NCBI RefSeq assembly: GCF_020150455.1 | Contig: NZ_CP083740.1 | Span: 6,097,001 to 6,161,000, forward strand | Origin: Bremerella sp. TYQ1 | GTDB taxonomy: Bacteria > Planctomycetota > Planctomycetia > Pirellulales > Pirellulaceae | DNA: 64,000 bases | Direction: 5' to 3' | Part shown: positions 9,935 through 18,552 of the stretch, in pieces | How the letters are laid out: every line of letters begins with the position of its first letter | Numbering within the stretch: position 1 is the first letter of the stretch | Made by a program: the position numbers and the translations under genes | The notes under the pieces: model-generated | What the model saw: only the letters and a program-made list of their open reading frames with translations | Databases searched by the model: none | What the model was told of the DNA's origin: nothing

Positions 9935-11398
9935 ATGGATCCTCATAGCGAATATATCCAAGCAATCACACGCCGGCACTTCTTCCAAAAAGGAGCTCTT
10001 GGGCTGGGCGCTGCAGCGTTGGCTTCGATGACCAATCTGCCTGCCGAAGCGGCCAAGCTGCCGAGTTCTGGGATTGGCGGATTGCCCACGCTTCCGCATT
10101 TCGCACCGAAGGCAAAACGGGCTATTTACCTTTTCATGGCGGGTGCTCCATGTCAGATGGACTTGTTCGACTACAAGCCGAAAATGGCCGAGTGGTACGA
10201 CAAGGATTTGCCGGAATCGATTCGGCAAGGGCAACGTCTGACCACGATGACGTCCGGGCAAAGCCGTTTTCCGATTGCTCCTTCCAAGTTCAAGTTTTCG
10301 CCCCACGGCGAAAATGGCACGATGGTCAGCGAATTGCTGCCGTACCATGCGAAGATGGTGGACGACATCGCGATCGTGAAATCGGTTCATACCGAAGCCA
10401 TCAACCACGATCCGGCCATCACATACATCTGTACCGGTAACCAATTGCCTGGTCGGCCAAGTCTTGGATCGTGGTTAAGCTACGGCCTCGGTTCAATGAA
10501 CGCCAACTTGCCGACTTTTGTCGTGATGACTCCAAATTGGAGCGGACGTCAGCAAGCTCAGGCACTTTACAATCGACTATGGGGTGCCGGTTTCCTACCG
10601 TCGAAGCATTCGGCGGTGACACTTCGCAAGTCAGGCGATCCGATTCTGTTTCTCTCCAACCCGGAGGGGATCGATGGTTCGCTGCGTCGGCGAATGCTCG
10701 ATAGCGTCTCGAAGATCAATCAGGAAACGTATCGGCTCTCTGGCGATCCTGAAACGCAGTCTCGTATTTCGCAGTACGAGATGGCATTCCGAATGCAGTC
10801 TTCGGTGCCGGAGTTGGTCGATCTCTCGAAGGAAACTCAAGCTACGCTCGATATGTACGGACCCGAGGTCAGCAAGCCTGGCTCGTTTGCCGCAAGTTGT
10901 TTACTTGCCCGACGGATGGTTGAACGAGATGTGCGTTTCGTGCAGATCTTCCATCGCGGATGGGACCAGCATGGCAATGTGGCCCGCGATCTTCCGGCTC
11001 AGGCCAAAGATGTCGATCAAGCTGCATGGGCGTTGATTCAAGACCTGAAAATGCGAGGCATGTTAGACGACACGTTGGTCGTATGGGGTGGTGAATTTGG
11101 GCGTACGATCTATAGCCAAGGGGGATTGTCCAAAGAGAATTACGGCCGCGATCACCATCCTCGCTGCTTCACCGTTTGGATGGCTGGCGGGGGAATCAAG
11201 CCAGGTCTCGTTCACGGCGAAACGGATGATTTCAGTTATAATATTGTCAAAGATCCAGTCCACATTTCGGACATGAACGCGACGATCTTGCACTGCTTGG
11301 GCATCGACCATCGAAAGTTGTCGGTTCCGTTCCAGGGACTCGACGTCAAACTGACCGGGGTTGAAGAACGGCACCCGGTCAAAGAGTTGCTTCTATAG
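9935..11398 (+). CDS. DUF1501 protein, Tat-exported
   Basis: 487 aa. The N-terminus carries a twin-arginine signal ([20 protein letters not shown]), so it is predicted to be folded and cofactor-loaded before export. The body matches DUF1501, an alkaline-phosphatase/sulfatase-like fold family: [21 protein letters not shown] near the start, then [10 protein letters not shown], and [10 protein letters not shown] with GRDHHP near the end. It follows the DUF1549/1553 gene by 32 bases, the recurrent planctomycete two-gene unit. The function of the unit is unproven; a multi-protein periplasmic complex acting on a polymer is an inference. Confidence 0.92.
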   Translation: MDPHSEYIQAITRRHFFQKGALGLGAAALASMTNLPAEAAKLPSSGIGGLPTLPHFAPKAKRAIYLFMAGAPCQMDLFDYKPKMAEWYDKDLPESIRQGQRLTTMTSGQSRFPIAPSKFKFSPHGENGTMVSELLPYHAKMVDDIAIVKSVHTEAINHDPAITYICTGNQLPGRPSLGSWLSYGLGSMNANLPTFVVMTPNWSGRQQAQALYNRLWGAGFLPSKHSAVTLRKSGDPILFLSNPEGIDGSLRRRMLDSVSKINQETYRLSGDPETQSRISQYEMAFRMQSSVPELVDLSKETQATLDMYGPEVSKPGSFAASCLLARRMVERDVRFVQIFHRGWDQHGNVARDLPAQAKDVDQAAWALIQDLKMRGMLDDTLVVWGGEFGRTIYSQGGLSKENYGRDHHPRCFTVWMAGGGIKPGLVHGETDDFSYNIVKDPVHISDMNATILHCLGIDHRKLSVPFQGLDVKLTGVEERHPVKELLL

Positions 11399-11402
11399 CG
11401 TT

Positions 11403-11583
11403 GGCCGGAATTTTCGATTCCGGTCAAAGCCGCCGACATTTTTTCTGGGCTTGTTCGCTTACCGAGAAGAGGAGAGCCACGGTTTGCCACGGGCGGCAAG
11501 CGAACGTCCCATTGTTTAAGCCACGGTTGTCGGCGGCTTATCGCACTTGGGGCGGATGCACCGCCGAGCTTACTTGGCTCGGC
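11403..11583. repeat. Nested inverted-repeat element between convergent genes
   Basis: Several perfect inverted repeats fill this 3'-3' gap. GGCCGGAAT/ATTCCGGTC forms a 9-bp hairpin with one G-T pair (11403-11425). AAGCCGCCGACA (11427-11438) pairs with TGTCGGCGGCTT (11528-11539), a 12-bp stem about 90 bases apart. Inside it GTTCGCTT and AAGCGAAC can pair, and AGCCACGGTT occurs twice in direct orientation. GCCGAGC/GCTCGGC (11563-11583) forms a hairpin with the stop codon of the minus-strand gene in its loop. It may act as a two-way transcript end or be an old mobile palindromic repeat. Confidence 0.55.
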
Positions 11584-12853
11584 TGATGTACATCGGGATC
11601 TCGACTTCCGGCTTGGAAGCTTCGATCATCTGCTTGGCACGATCCTTCGCGTTGACCAACTTGCCGGAGTCTTGCGGAGTGGTCATCTGACGGAACTGCG
11701 TGGCCAATTGTTCCACCGCAGGTTGCATCAGTACGATCTCGGCAAGTTCCGATCGAAGGTCAGCCGAACTGCCCAGGACCGCAACCATCGTCTTGTTCAA
11801 ACCCGTCACCAGGTCAACGTTTTCGACCAAAGCTGGGACGCAGTCGTCCAGGCGAACCACTTGGTTTTCGATCTCGTCGATCTTGTGCAAGTTCTCTTGG
11901 GCTTTGGCGATCTTGTCTTCCTGCGAGTTCAGGAAGTCAACGAGCCAGGCCATTTCGTCCATGTTCTTCGTTGCCGAAGTCGTTTGGTTACGCACATCTT
12001 TGATGCGAGTGTTCAAACGAATCGCTTCGTAGGAAAGCTGCGTGGCAGCGTCGAGCGTGTCGGCCAGTTTCTTGACTTGCAAGTCCATCGATTTCTGGTC
12101 GTGCAGAATCGACTGAACGTTTGCGAGAACCAGGTTCGACTGCTCGGTGTCGACGGCCAACTGTTGGACGCGATCTTGATTGATTGCCAGCGAATCGATC
12201 GCACGACCAGTGGCGCCCGACTGAGCAGCGAGGTCGCAAATGGCGTTTTGCAATTGCCAGTGCGAATCGACCGTGGCGGTCAGTTCCGGCATCAAGCATT
12301 GCTGGTTAATCAGCTGCTGCTGCACAAGTTCCAGCGAAGCCAAAGCATCTTGGGCTTGATAGATGTCAGCGCCATTGCGGCCAAGTCGAGCGGCGAGCGA
12401 TTCAAGCTCGTTCACTTTTTGCTGAGCGGCGACAAGCTTCAAGTTGGCTTTGTCCAAGTCGCTTTGCAGCGTGCTCAGCTTCTTAGCGGTCGCTTCGGCC
12501 GAAACAAGCTTCGCCGACAAGCGAGCGATTTCGTCGTGCAGGTTGTCCGAACGCTGCACCGTTTGACCGGCCTTGTAAAGCTTGCTGCTTTGTTCTTCCA
12601 ATCGAGACAACAGCGAGTTGGTTCGATTCGTTACGTCTTGAAAACCTGTGAGCTGATTGAGGGGATGGTGCGTCGCTTTGACTTCCTTACGAACTTCAGC
12701 AAGTTGTTTGACGACATCCTGTTGTAGCCAAAACTGGGTGATCCCCACACCCAACGTGATTCCTAGAACTAGACAGAATCCACCGATGATTCCCGGGTTG
12801 TGCGTGGCCCAACCAAAGTCCGAATCATCCCCATAACGTTCATTAATCGGCAT
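11570..12853 (-). CDS. Membrane-anchored coiled-coil protein of unknown function
   Basis: 427 aa from ATG 12853, chosen because GGAGGAG lies 6 bases upstream; the frame extends to 12991 without support. A short charged cytoplasmic segment (MPINERYGDDSDFGW) is followed by one transmembrane helix (GIIGGFCLVLGITLGVGITQF, about 23-43). The remaining 380 residues are almost all heptad-rich helix with many Leu, Gln and Asp, as in KLSTLQSDLDKANLKLVAA. No catalytic motif is visible. The topology suggests a long extracytoplasmic or intra-compartment rod, perhaps structural. I do not recognise the family. Confidence 0.75.
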   Translation of the reverse strand: MPINERYGDDSDFGWATHNPGIIGGFCLVLGITLGVGITQFWLQQDVVKQLAEVRKEVKATHHPLNQLTGFQDVTNRTNSLLSRLEEQSSKLYKAGQTVQRSDNLHDEIARLSAKLVSAEATAKKLSTLQSDLDKANLKLVAAQQKVNELESLAARLGRNGADIYQAQDALASLELVQQQLINQQCLMPELTATVDSHWQLQNAICDLAAQSGATGRAIDSLAINQDRVQQLAVDTEQSNLVLANVQSILHDQKSMDLQVKKLADTLDAATQLSYEAIRLNTRIKDVRNQTTSATKNMDEMAWLVDFLNSQEDKIAKAQENLHKIDEIENQVVRLDDCVPALVENVDLVTGLNKTMVAVLGSSADLRSELAEIVLMQPAVEQLATQFRQMTTPQDSGKLVNAKDRAKQMIEASKPEVEIPMYISRAK

Positions 12854-13430
12854 ATGAAACTCCTCCGTGTATAAATGGCAACGTCCGTGCTCTTCGCGAG
12901 CACTTATGTTATCGAAATGCATGACGTGTTCGGAAAAGTCATCCGCCAGCGATTCCCAAAGGTTTACTAGCAGGCCGCACCCATCACCCAAATAACCGAC
13001 ACAGCCTGACCGTTATGTAAAGAGCCAGTGAATCTCTTTACCTGACAGTCAACTTCTCACATTTTGCTCCTTCGACGCCGCGCTAATCGTCCTAAGCAGA
13101 ACAATCGCCACAGCTTCCGGTGAGCACTTTGTGACCACTCGGGTGGGGTGGGCTTTGCGAATCGTATACGGATTCGACTGTAAATAACTTGTAAGAGAAT
13201 GCTAAGAAGTTTGTGTCCAACCTACAACGAAAATGATTTCCTTTATCGCCCGCGTCATGCGCTGCGTTAGCGATTGCCAAAATGCCACGGTCAGATTGCG
13301 TGCAGAAGCGAGACGCGCCCATGTATAGAACATCAAGAGGTCGCGAATAATTGTTGTACGCTTGGTCAATACTTTCGTACAATGAGCGCGCGGCTTCGCT
13401 AATCGCACGCTTCACGCCCTAAAACTCTCG
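12854..13430. other. 577-base divergent intergenic region
   Basis: It separates the coiled-coil gene (minus) from the esterase gene (plus). The clearest element is GTAAAGAG (13017-13024) with CTCTTTAC (13034-13041), a perfect 8-bp stem with a 9-base loop, without a T-run. A minus-strand frame of 107 codons (13092-13415) has no recognisable protein features, and I do not call it a gene. Otherwise I see nothing specific. Confidence 0.4.
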
Positions 13431-14135
13431 ATGCATTGGCAAACGATCACAGTCCTGGCGCTATTGGTTCTGGCAGGTTGCCAAGACGAGCCGGAGTTTC
13501 AAATCGTGGAAACTTCGTTCGCTACCGGGGCAGATACTTTCGCTTGCCGCATGGCGATCCCCACGCGGACGTCCTCGAACGCACCGCTGATCGTTGCCTG
13601 GCATGGCATCGGTGATTCGGCCGAATCGATGGCCGCCTATTCGCAGCTCGATCATTTTGCCGCAAAGCAGGGAGCAATCGTCGTCTATCCGGACGCAGCA
13701 GGAAAGCTATGGCAGGTTCCACGGAAAGAAGTCCCAGACGCCGCTGACGATCGAGACTTACAGCGGTTCGATACCATCGTCGACAATATATCGCGTCAAT
13801 ATAATATCGATGATAGTCGTATTTATGTGATCGGTATGTCGCACGGGGCGACGTTTGCTCAGTGGTTGGCCGCGAAGCGAAGCACGACGATCACCGCCGT
13901 CGTCGCGCAATCCGGTCCACCACCTTCCACGATGCCCGGCAATGAACTGAACGTGCCGGTCCTGCTAATCGCGGGGCAAGACGATCCTGCCCACGATGCC
14001 ATCCGCCAGGCTCACCAGCGTTATCAAGCCGCAGGAGTGCCGACTCAATTCATTTCGGTTCCCAACATCGGCCATGCCTGGGCGACTTCCCAGAACGACG
14101 CAATCGCCAAATTTCTATCCCACGCTTCGCGGTAG
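13431..14135 (+). CDS. Esterase lipoprotein, PHB-depolymerase/LpqC-like alpha/beta hydrolase
   Basis: 234 aa. The N-terminus is a lipoprotein signal with lipobox LAGC (Cys16). The alpha/beta-hydrolase fold is shown by IVAWHGIGDSAESMAAYSQ (oxyanion-hole HG), the nucleophile elbow GMSHGATFA with Ser as nucleophile, DDPAHD as acid and NIGHAW as the final histidine. The best match in type is the feruloyl-esterase/PHB-depolymerase group, which has a GxSxGG-like elbow; here it is GMSHGA. It is probably attached to a membrane and acts on an ester substrate that cannot be named from sequence. Confidence 0.82.
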   Translation: MHWQTITVLALLVLAGCQDEPEFQIVETSFATGADTFACRMAIPTRTSSNAPLIVAWHGIGDSAESMAAYSQLDHFAAKQGAIVVYPDAAGKLWQVPRKEVPDAADDRDLQRFDTIVDNISRQYNIDDSRIYVIGMSHGATFAQWLAAKRSTTITAVVAQSGPPPSTMPGNELNVPVLLIAGQDDPAHDAIRQAHQRYQAAGVPTQFISVPNIGHAWATSQNDAIAKFLSHASR

Positions 14136-14356
14136 TTTACTTCTGACGGCCTCAATGCACTTGGTGATATCACGCGGCGAAGCTTTGCGTTTGCAAGCGT
14201 AGAATTGGACTTCTTTCCAGATCGTAGCCAATTCTTTTCTGGGGAACCATTCACTTTCCTCTAAGCCGAGATTGAGCCTGACCCCTGCACGCAGTATGCT
14301 GAGGCTATCGCCCCGTAATTTCGTTGGGCCCGTGAGCCATTGCCTGGGAAGTATCG

Positions 14357-14845
14357 ATGAAAGTTGCCAAGAATACGGTTGTTTCCATTGCCTACACGTT
14401 GAAGGATTCGGAAGGGAATCTGCTCGATTCGGCAGACGCGTCCGATCCGTTGGCCTATCTGCACGGCGTCGGCAATTTGATTTCCGGGATGGAAAAAGCT
14501 CTCGATGACCGCAATTCGGGCGAATCGTTCGAAGTCGTGATTCCAGCCGCAGAAGGTTACGGCACCATCGACGAAGATCTCTTCTGGGAACTCGAAAAGA
14601 GCCAGTTCGCCGAGTTGGGCGACGTGGAAGAAGGGACGCAGTTTGTTCTGGAAACGGAAGACGATCAGGTCTTAGTCACCGTCATCGAAATCCAAGACGA
14701 CATGGTTGTCGTCGACGGTAATCATGAACTGGCTGGTGAAGACTTGCACTTCGAGATCACCGTGGTCGATGTCCGCGAAGCGACCCCGGAAGAAATCGAG
14801 CATGGCCACGCCCACGGCCCTGGAAGTGCCCACGATCACGACTAG
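14357..14845 (+). CDS. slyD: FKBP-type peptidyl-prolyl isomerase, SlyD-like
   Basis: 162 aa cytoplasmic folding helper. The FKBP half-domain starts KNTVVSIAYTLKDSEGNLLDS, followed by PLAYLHGVGNLISGMEKAL and the insert-in-flap chaperone domain (about 70-125) inside the FKBP fold. The end EEIEHGHAHGPGSAHDHD is a short histidine-rich tail like the metal-binding tail of SlyD, though much shorter than in E. coli. The gene stands alone between intergenic gaps of 221 and 354 bases. Confidence 0.93.
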   Translation: MKVAKNTVVSIAYTLKDSEGNLLDSADASDPLAYLHGVGNLISGMEKALDDRNSGESFEVVIPAAEGYGTIDEDLFWELEKSQFAELGDVEEGTQFVLETEDDQVLVTVIEIQDDMVVVDGNHELAGEDLHFEITVVDVREATPEEIEHGHAHGPGSAHDHD

Positions 14846-15199
14846 TCGCTGCGAATAAAGCTGGGAAGATGTTCTCAGCAAATGCAGATTCTCGCAGAAT
14901 GGCTACGCTTTTTGAGGCGATAGCCATCTTCGTGCCGTATAAGATGGCTGTCCGTCAAAGATGGCTGGTAGCCATCCTGCGTATCTAGTGGGAATCGAAA
15001 TTGGGTAACCCGCGAAGCCGAATCAAGGTTTCAGTGTTCGGGGCAACCTGGTGATGACCTCTATAGCTTACGCTGTTTCAACCTAACTCGAAGGTTGGGG
15101 CTTGTTGCGAACGGGGAGGCTTCGCGGTAACCTCCTTGGATTGCGAGTCGAGCGGGCTCGCGTTCGCGTCTTCCTTCCCTCAAGCACCGATCACCACTT
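14846..15199. repeat. 354-base gap with repeated ATGGCT/AGCCAT hairpins
   Basis: ATGGCTA...TAGCCAT pairs at 14899-14927 with an extra CGC/GCG inside. GATGGCT-GGT-AGCCATC (14960-14976) is a perfect 7-bp hairpin, and a further lone AGATGGCT lies between them. Further on CCGCGAAGCC (15010-15019) and GGCTTCGCGG (15118-15127) form a 10-bp inverted repeat enclosing about 100 bases, with CAACCT/AGGTTG inside. No reading frame here looks real. Structured RNA or decayed palindromic repeats are both possible. Confidence 0.5.
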
Positions 15200-17041
15200 A
15201 TGGGCTATCGAACGCTCCGCGCTTGCGTCGACGACTTGCAACGAAATGGGCACCTCGTTGTTCTTGAAAACGACGTCGACGCTCATTTAGAAATCGCCGA
15301 GATTCAGCGACGTGTTTACCTCAACGGTGGACCGGCTGTTCTTTTCACGAACGTGAAAGATTGCCGCTTTCCGATGGTCGGTAACTTGTTCGGATCGATG
15401 GAGCGAGCCAGGTTTATCTTTCGCGATACGCTGGAAACCGTTAAGCGGTTGATCGAACTGAAGATCGATCCGAATCAGCTGTTCAAAGCTCCCATGCGAT
15501 ATGCCACGGCGCCGTTGGGGGCACTTTCGATGCTGCCGAAGAAGGTCCGCAGCGGACCGATCTTTCAGAACGAGATCAAGCTGACCGACTTACCGAAGCT
15601 TGTTTCATGGCCTGACGATGGCGGCCCTTACGTAACGCTGCCGCAAGTTTTTACGGAAGACCAGCAAACCGGTGGCCTGGCTCATTCCAACCTCGGCATG
15701 TATCGCGTACAGATCGCAGGCAACGAGTTCGACCCGACCGGCGAAGTAGGGCTGCACTATCAAATTCATCGCGGCATCGGTGTGCATCATTCCGCCGCGA
15801 TCTCCCAAGGGGAACCGCTGCGAGTCAATATCTTTGTCGGCGGCAATCCGGCGATGACGCTTGCCGCGGTGATGCCGTTGCCGGAAGGGCTTTCAGAACT
15901 TGGCTTCGCAGGCGCACTCGCAGGGCACCGAATACCAATGGCGACTTCGCGATCGAAACTGCCGATCTATGCCGAGGCGGACTTCTGCATCAGCGGAACG
16001 ATTCATGCTGGGGAAGAAAAGCTGGAAGGGCCGTTTGGCGATCACCTGGGTTATTACAGCCTGAAGCATCTTTTTCCGACGATGCGTGTCGAGAAGGTTT
16101 ATCACCGCGACGGGGCGATTTGGCCGTTTACGGTCGTGGGACGTCCGCCGCAGGAAGACACGACGTTCGGCGAACTGATTCACGAGATCACCGGGCCGGT
16201 CATTCCGACGGTGCTTCCAGGCATCAAAGAAGTGCACGCGGTCGATGCGGCCGGAGTGCATCCGTTGCTGTTGGCGATCGGCAGCGAACGGTATGTCCCG
16301 TACGAAGAGCGGCGGCGACCGAAAGAATTGATGACGCAAGCGGCGGCGATTCTGGGGCAAGGACAAATGTCGCTGGCCAAATATCTGTTCATCGCGGCCG
16401 AGCAAGACGATCCGAGCATGGATTTGCACGAGATCTGCCCCTTTCTGCTCCATATGCTGCGGCGTGTCGATTGGCGGCGTGACATTCATTTCCTGACCGA
16501 GACAACGATTGATACGCTCGACTATTCGAGCGGCGAATTCAACCATGGTTCGAAGGCGATCATTGCCGCAGTCGGTCCACCGCAGCGCGAGTTGCCAACC
16601 GAAATCCCAGGCAACTTGAACTTGCCGGATGGTTTCCGCACACCAAAAATCGCCATGCCAGGCGTGCTGGTCGTCAGTGGCCCGAAGTACGAAACGGCAC
16701 GCCAGGAAGTCGAACCATCGATCGAGCGTTTCGCCGCGTTCTATTCGCCGAGCGATTCGATCAATACGTTCCCGCTGGTGATCATCGCCGATGAAAGCGA
16801 GTTCACTGCCCAGACGCTAAACAACCTGTTGTGGGTCACGTTCACGCGAAGCAATCCAGCCGCCGACATCCACGGCATCGGCAGCTTTACCCGACAAAAA
16901 CATTGGGGCTGCGAAGGCTCGCTAATCATCGACGCCCGAATCAAACCCTGGAACGCCCCGCCGCTGATCGAAGACCCCGAGGTAACCGCCAAAGTCGACG
17001 CCCTGGCCGCCAAGGGAGGCCCGCTGGCGAAATATCTGTAA
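15200..17041 (+). CDS. UbiD-family decarboxylase
   Basis: 613 aa, a little longer than E. coli UbiD. The family uses prenylated FMN to decarboxylate aromatic or unsaturated acids. Typical segments are MGYRTLRACVDDLQRNG at the start, GLHYQIHRGIGVHH, LEGPFGDHLGYYS (holding the conserved Glu of the EGPFG motif) and WPFTVVGRPPQEDTTFGE. No ubiX-type flavin prenyltransferase lies in this window, so the cofactor must come from elsewhere. The substrate could be a menaquinone/ubiquinone precursor or another aromatic acid; context gives no further hint. The gene stands alone. Confidence 0.9.
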   Translation: MGYRTLRACVDDLQRNGHLVVLENDVDAHLEIAEIQRRVYLNGGPAVLFTNVKDCRFPMVGNLFGSMERARFIFRDTLETVKRLIELKIDPNQLFKAPMRYATAPLGALSMLPKKVRSGPIFQNEIKLTDLPKLVSWPDDGGPYVTLPQVFTEDQQTGGLAHSNLGMYRVQIAGNEFDPTGEVGLHYQIHRGIGVHHSAAISQGEPLRVNIFVGGNPAMTLAAVMPLPEGLSELGFAGALAGHRIPMATSRSKLPIYAEADFCISGTIHAGEEKLEGPFGDHLGYYSLKHLFPTMRVEKVYHRDGAIWPFTVVGRPPQEDTTFGELIHEITGPVIPTVLPGIKEVHAVDAAGVHPLLLAIGSERYVPYEERRRPKELMTQAAAILGQGQMSLAKYLFIAAEQDDPSMDLHEICPFLLHMLRRVDWRRDIHFLTETTIDTLDYSSGEFNHGSKAIIAAVGPPQRELPTEIPGNLNLPDGFRTPKIAMPGVLVVSGPKYETARQEVEPSIERFAAFYSPSDSINTFPLVIIADESEFTAQTLNNLLWVTFTRSNPAADIHGIGSFTRQKHWGCEGSLIIDARIKPWNAPPLIEDPEVTAKVDALAAKGGPLAKYL

Positions 17042-17110
17042 TGTCTTGTTCCCCAGGAAGACCGAATTGGGTAGCCCGGTTAGGCATCTTCGCGAGGCGG
17101 AACGATTTGC

Positions 17111-18262
17111 TTAGTCCTTCAACGGATTGAACAAAATCTGTGTGCCGTCTTTTCCGGCGACTACGACATCAATGTCTCCATCGCCGTCGATGTCGGCGGT
17201 GCGGATTTGAAGGCCGATGCCGACTTCGCCTCGGTTGATGGTCTGTTGGGTGAAGTTCAGTTCTTTGTCCCAGGTATAGTAGTTCAGCACCGGTGGTTCT
17301 TTGCCGCCGGGGTCGTTGCCGTTGTGGGCACGCACGCGTTTGCCGGTGATCAGGTCGTCTTGGCCGTCGCCGTTTAAATCAGCCAGATGAAGACAGTGGG
17401 CCTGGCTGAAGGTGTCGTCGATCATCTTTTGTTCGAACGTCAGCTTGCCGTCCTTATCGGTTCCGGTAGCCAGCCAAACCCAAAGCCCAAAGCCATGCGC
17501 TTTGCTGGCGATAATGTCGTTTTTGCCGTCACCATTGACGTCCGTAACGAGCATCGGGCAGGGGAGGTGTTCGTTCCAATCGGCATGAAACGCCCACTCG
17601 CTCGACCAGGGACCACCTTCGGGGCCTTCGTACCAGCCTTGGCCGACGAGGATATCCAAACGGCCATCGTTGTTGATATCGCCAACGCCGATGCCGTGCC
17701 CGTTCTGACCGCCGATCTTGAAGGAAGTCAGCTGTGGCTCGCCATTGTCTCCCTTCGTAAAGCGGCAGGCCAACAGTGGGTTCTTAGGGTTCCACTGATT
17801 CGTGACCCATTCTTCGATACCATCGCCGTCCAAGTCGACCATGATCGTCGCTTCGTTGGTCGTCAGCTTGGTATCGATCAGGTTGTGCTCTTTCCAGAGA
17901 TAACCTTGCAAGTTCGCAGGGGAACCAGGGTTCTCGTACCAGTTGACTTTCCCTTGGAAAAAGTCCCCGGCGATCACGTCGACATGGCCATCGCCGTTGA
18001 CGTCTTGGGCGAAATCGCCGTTGGAATGCACGTAGCCCCCTTTGTCTTCAAACATGCGAACCGGACGAGGAAGCCAATCGCCGTTGCGATACCAGTTGCG
18101 TCCAGCGATGACGTCCAACTTGCCGTCGCCATCGAAGTCGGCGATGTCGCAGCCTTCGTTGGCATCGACCCCAAGGACTTTCACGGTGAAGTTCTCCGGA
18201 GCGGCAGCAAAGCTCAAGCAGGGCAACGCAAGCAACAGGGATAGGCTCAACAGTCGACGCAT
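17111..18262 (-). CDS. Secreted FG-GAP/VCBS repeat protein
   Basis: 383 aa from ATG 18262, which starts a clean signal peptide (MRRLLSLSLLLALPCLSFA); the frame runs to 18490 but those residues are unlike a protein start. The mature part is a run of FG-GAP/VCBS repeats with calcium-binding Asp loops: DFDGDGKLDVIAG, DVNGDGHVDVIAG, DLDGDGIEEWV, DINNDGRLDILVG, DVNGDGKNDIIAS, DLNGDGQDDLITG and DIDGDGDIDVVVAG. This predicts a seven-bladed propeller, probably extracytoplasmic and a binding rather than catalytic module. It is convergent with the UbiD gene, 69 bases apart. Confidence 0.88.
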   Translation of the reverse strand: MRRLLSLSLLLALPCLSFAAAPENFTVKVLGVDANEGCDIADFDGDGKLDVIAGRNWYRNGDWLPRPVRMFEDKGGYVHSNGDFAQDVNGDGHVDVIAGDFFQGKVNWYENPGSPANLQGYLWKEHNLIDTKLTTNEATIMVDLDGDGIEEWVTNQWNPKNPLLACRFTKGDNGEPQLTSFKIGGQNGHGIGVGDINNDGRLDILVGQGWYEGPEGGPWSSEWAFHADWNEHLPCPMLVTDVNGDGKNDIIASKAHGFGLWVWLATGTDKDGKLTFEQKMIDDTFSQAHCLHLADLNGDGQDDLITGKRVRAHNGNDPGGKEPPVLNYYTWDKELNFTQQTINRGEVGIGLQIRTADIDGDGDIDVVVAGKDGTQILFNPLKD

Positions 18263-18552
18263 GGCAAATTTCCAGGGGTAGGAAGTCTTGGGGGGAAGGG
18301 GCGTGATGAAAAGGAACAGGGCGAAAAGGATAACGCCGCGTGTTCGGTAATATTGAGTATGGATTCCAGGGAAGCAGTTATCAACCGGACAAACGAATCC
18401 CTGATTTTTCCCGGGGTAGAGTATACTGGTAGTTGGTGGTGTTCCGTATTCAGTATTCAGCAGGAGGGTGAATCCTAAGTGAAAGTACACCTCTTGCTCT
18501 TTCTAAATAAAAACCGAACACCGAAAACTGAACACTCTACTCCGATTTATCC
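18263..18552. other. 290-base divergent gap with short degenerate repeats
   Basis: This region separates the VCBS gene (minus) from the histidine kinase (plus). CGTATTCAGTATTCAG (18445-18460) and ACCGAACACCGAAAACTGAA (18513-18532) are related in inverted orientation (complement of the first: CTGAATACTGAATACG). GAATCC and related short words also recur. I find no reading frame of interest. The kinase promoter is presumably here. Confidence 0.35.

Noticed and set aside
13092-13415. 107-codon minus-strand frame upstream of the esterase gene
   Set aside because: No ribosome site, no recognisable fold or signal, and cysteine-rich, erratic composition typical of a chance frame.
17387-18244. 285-codon plus-strand frame opposite the VCBS-repeat gene
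   Set aside because: The repeated Asp-Gly loops of the real gene keep this antisense frame open; its residues mirror that repeat.
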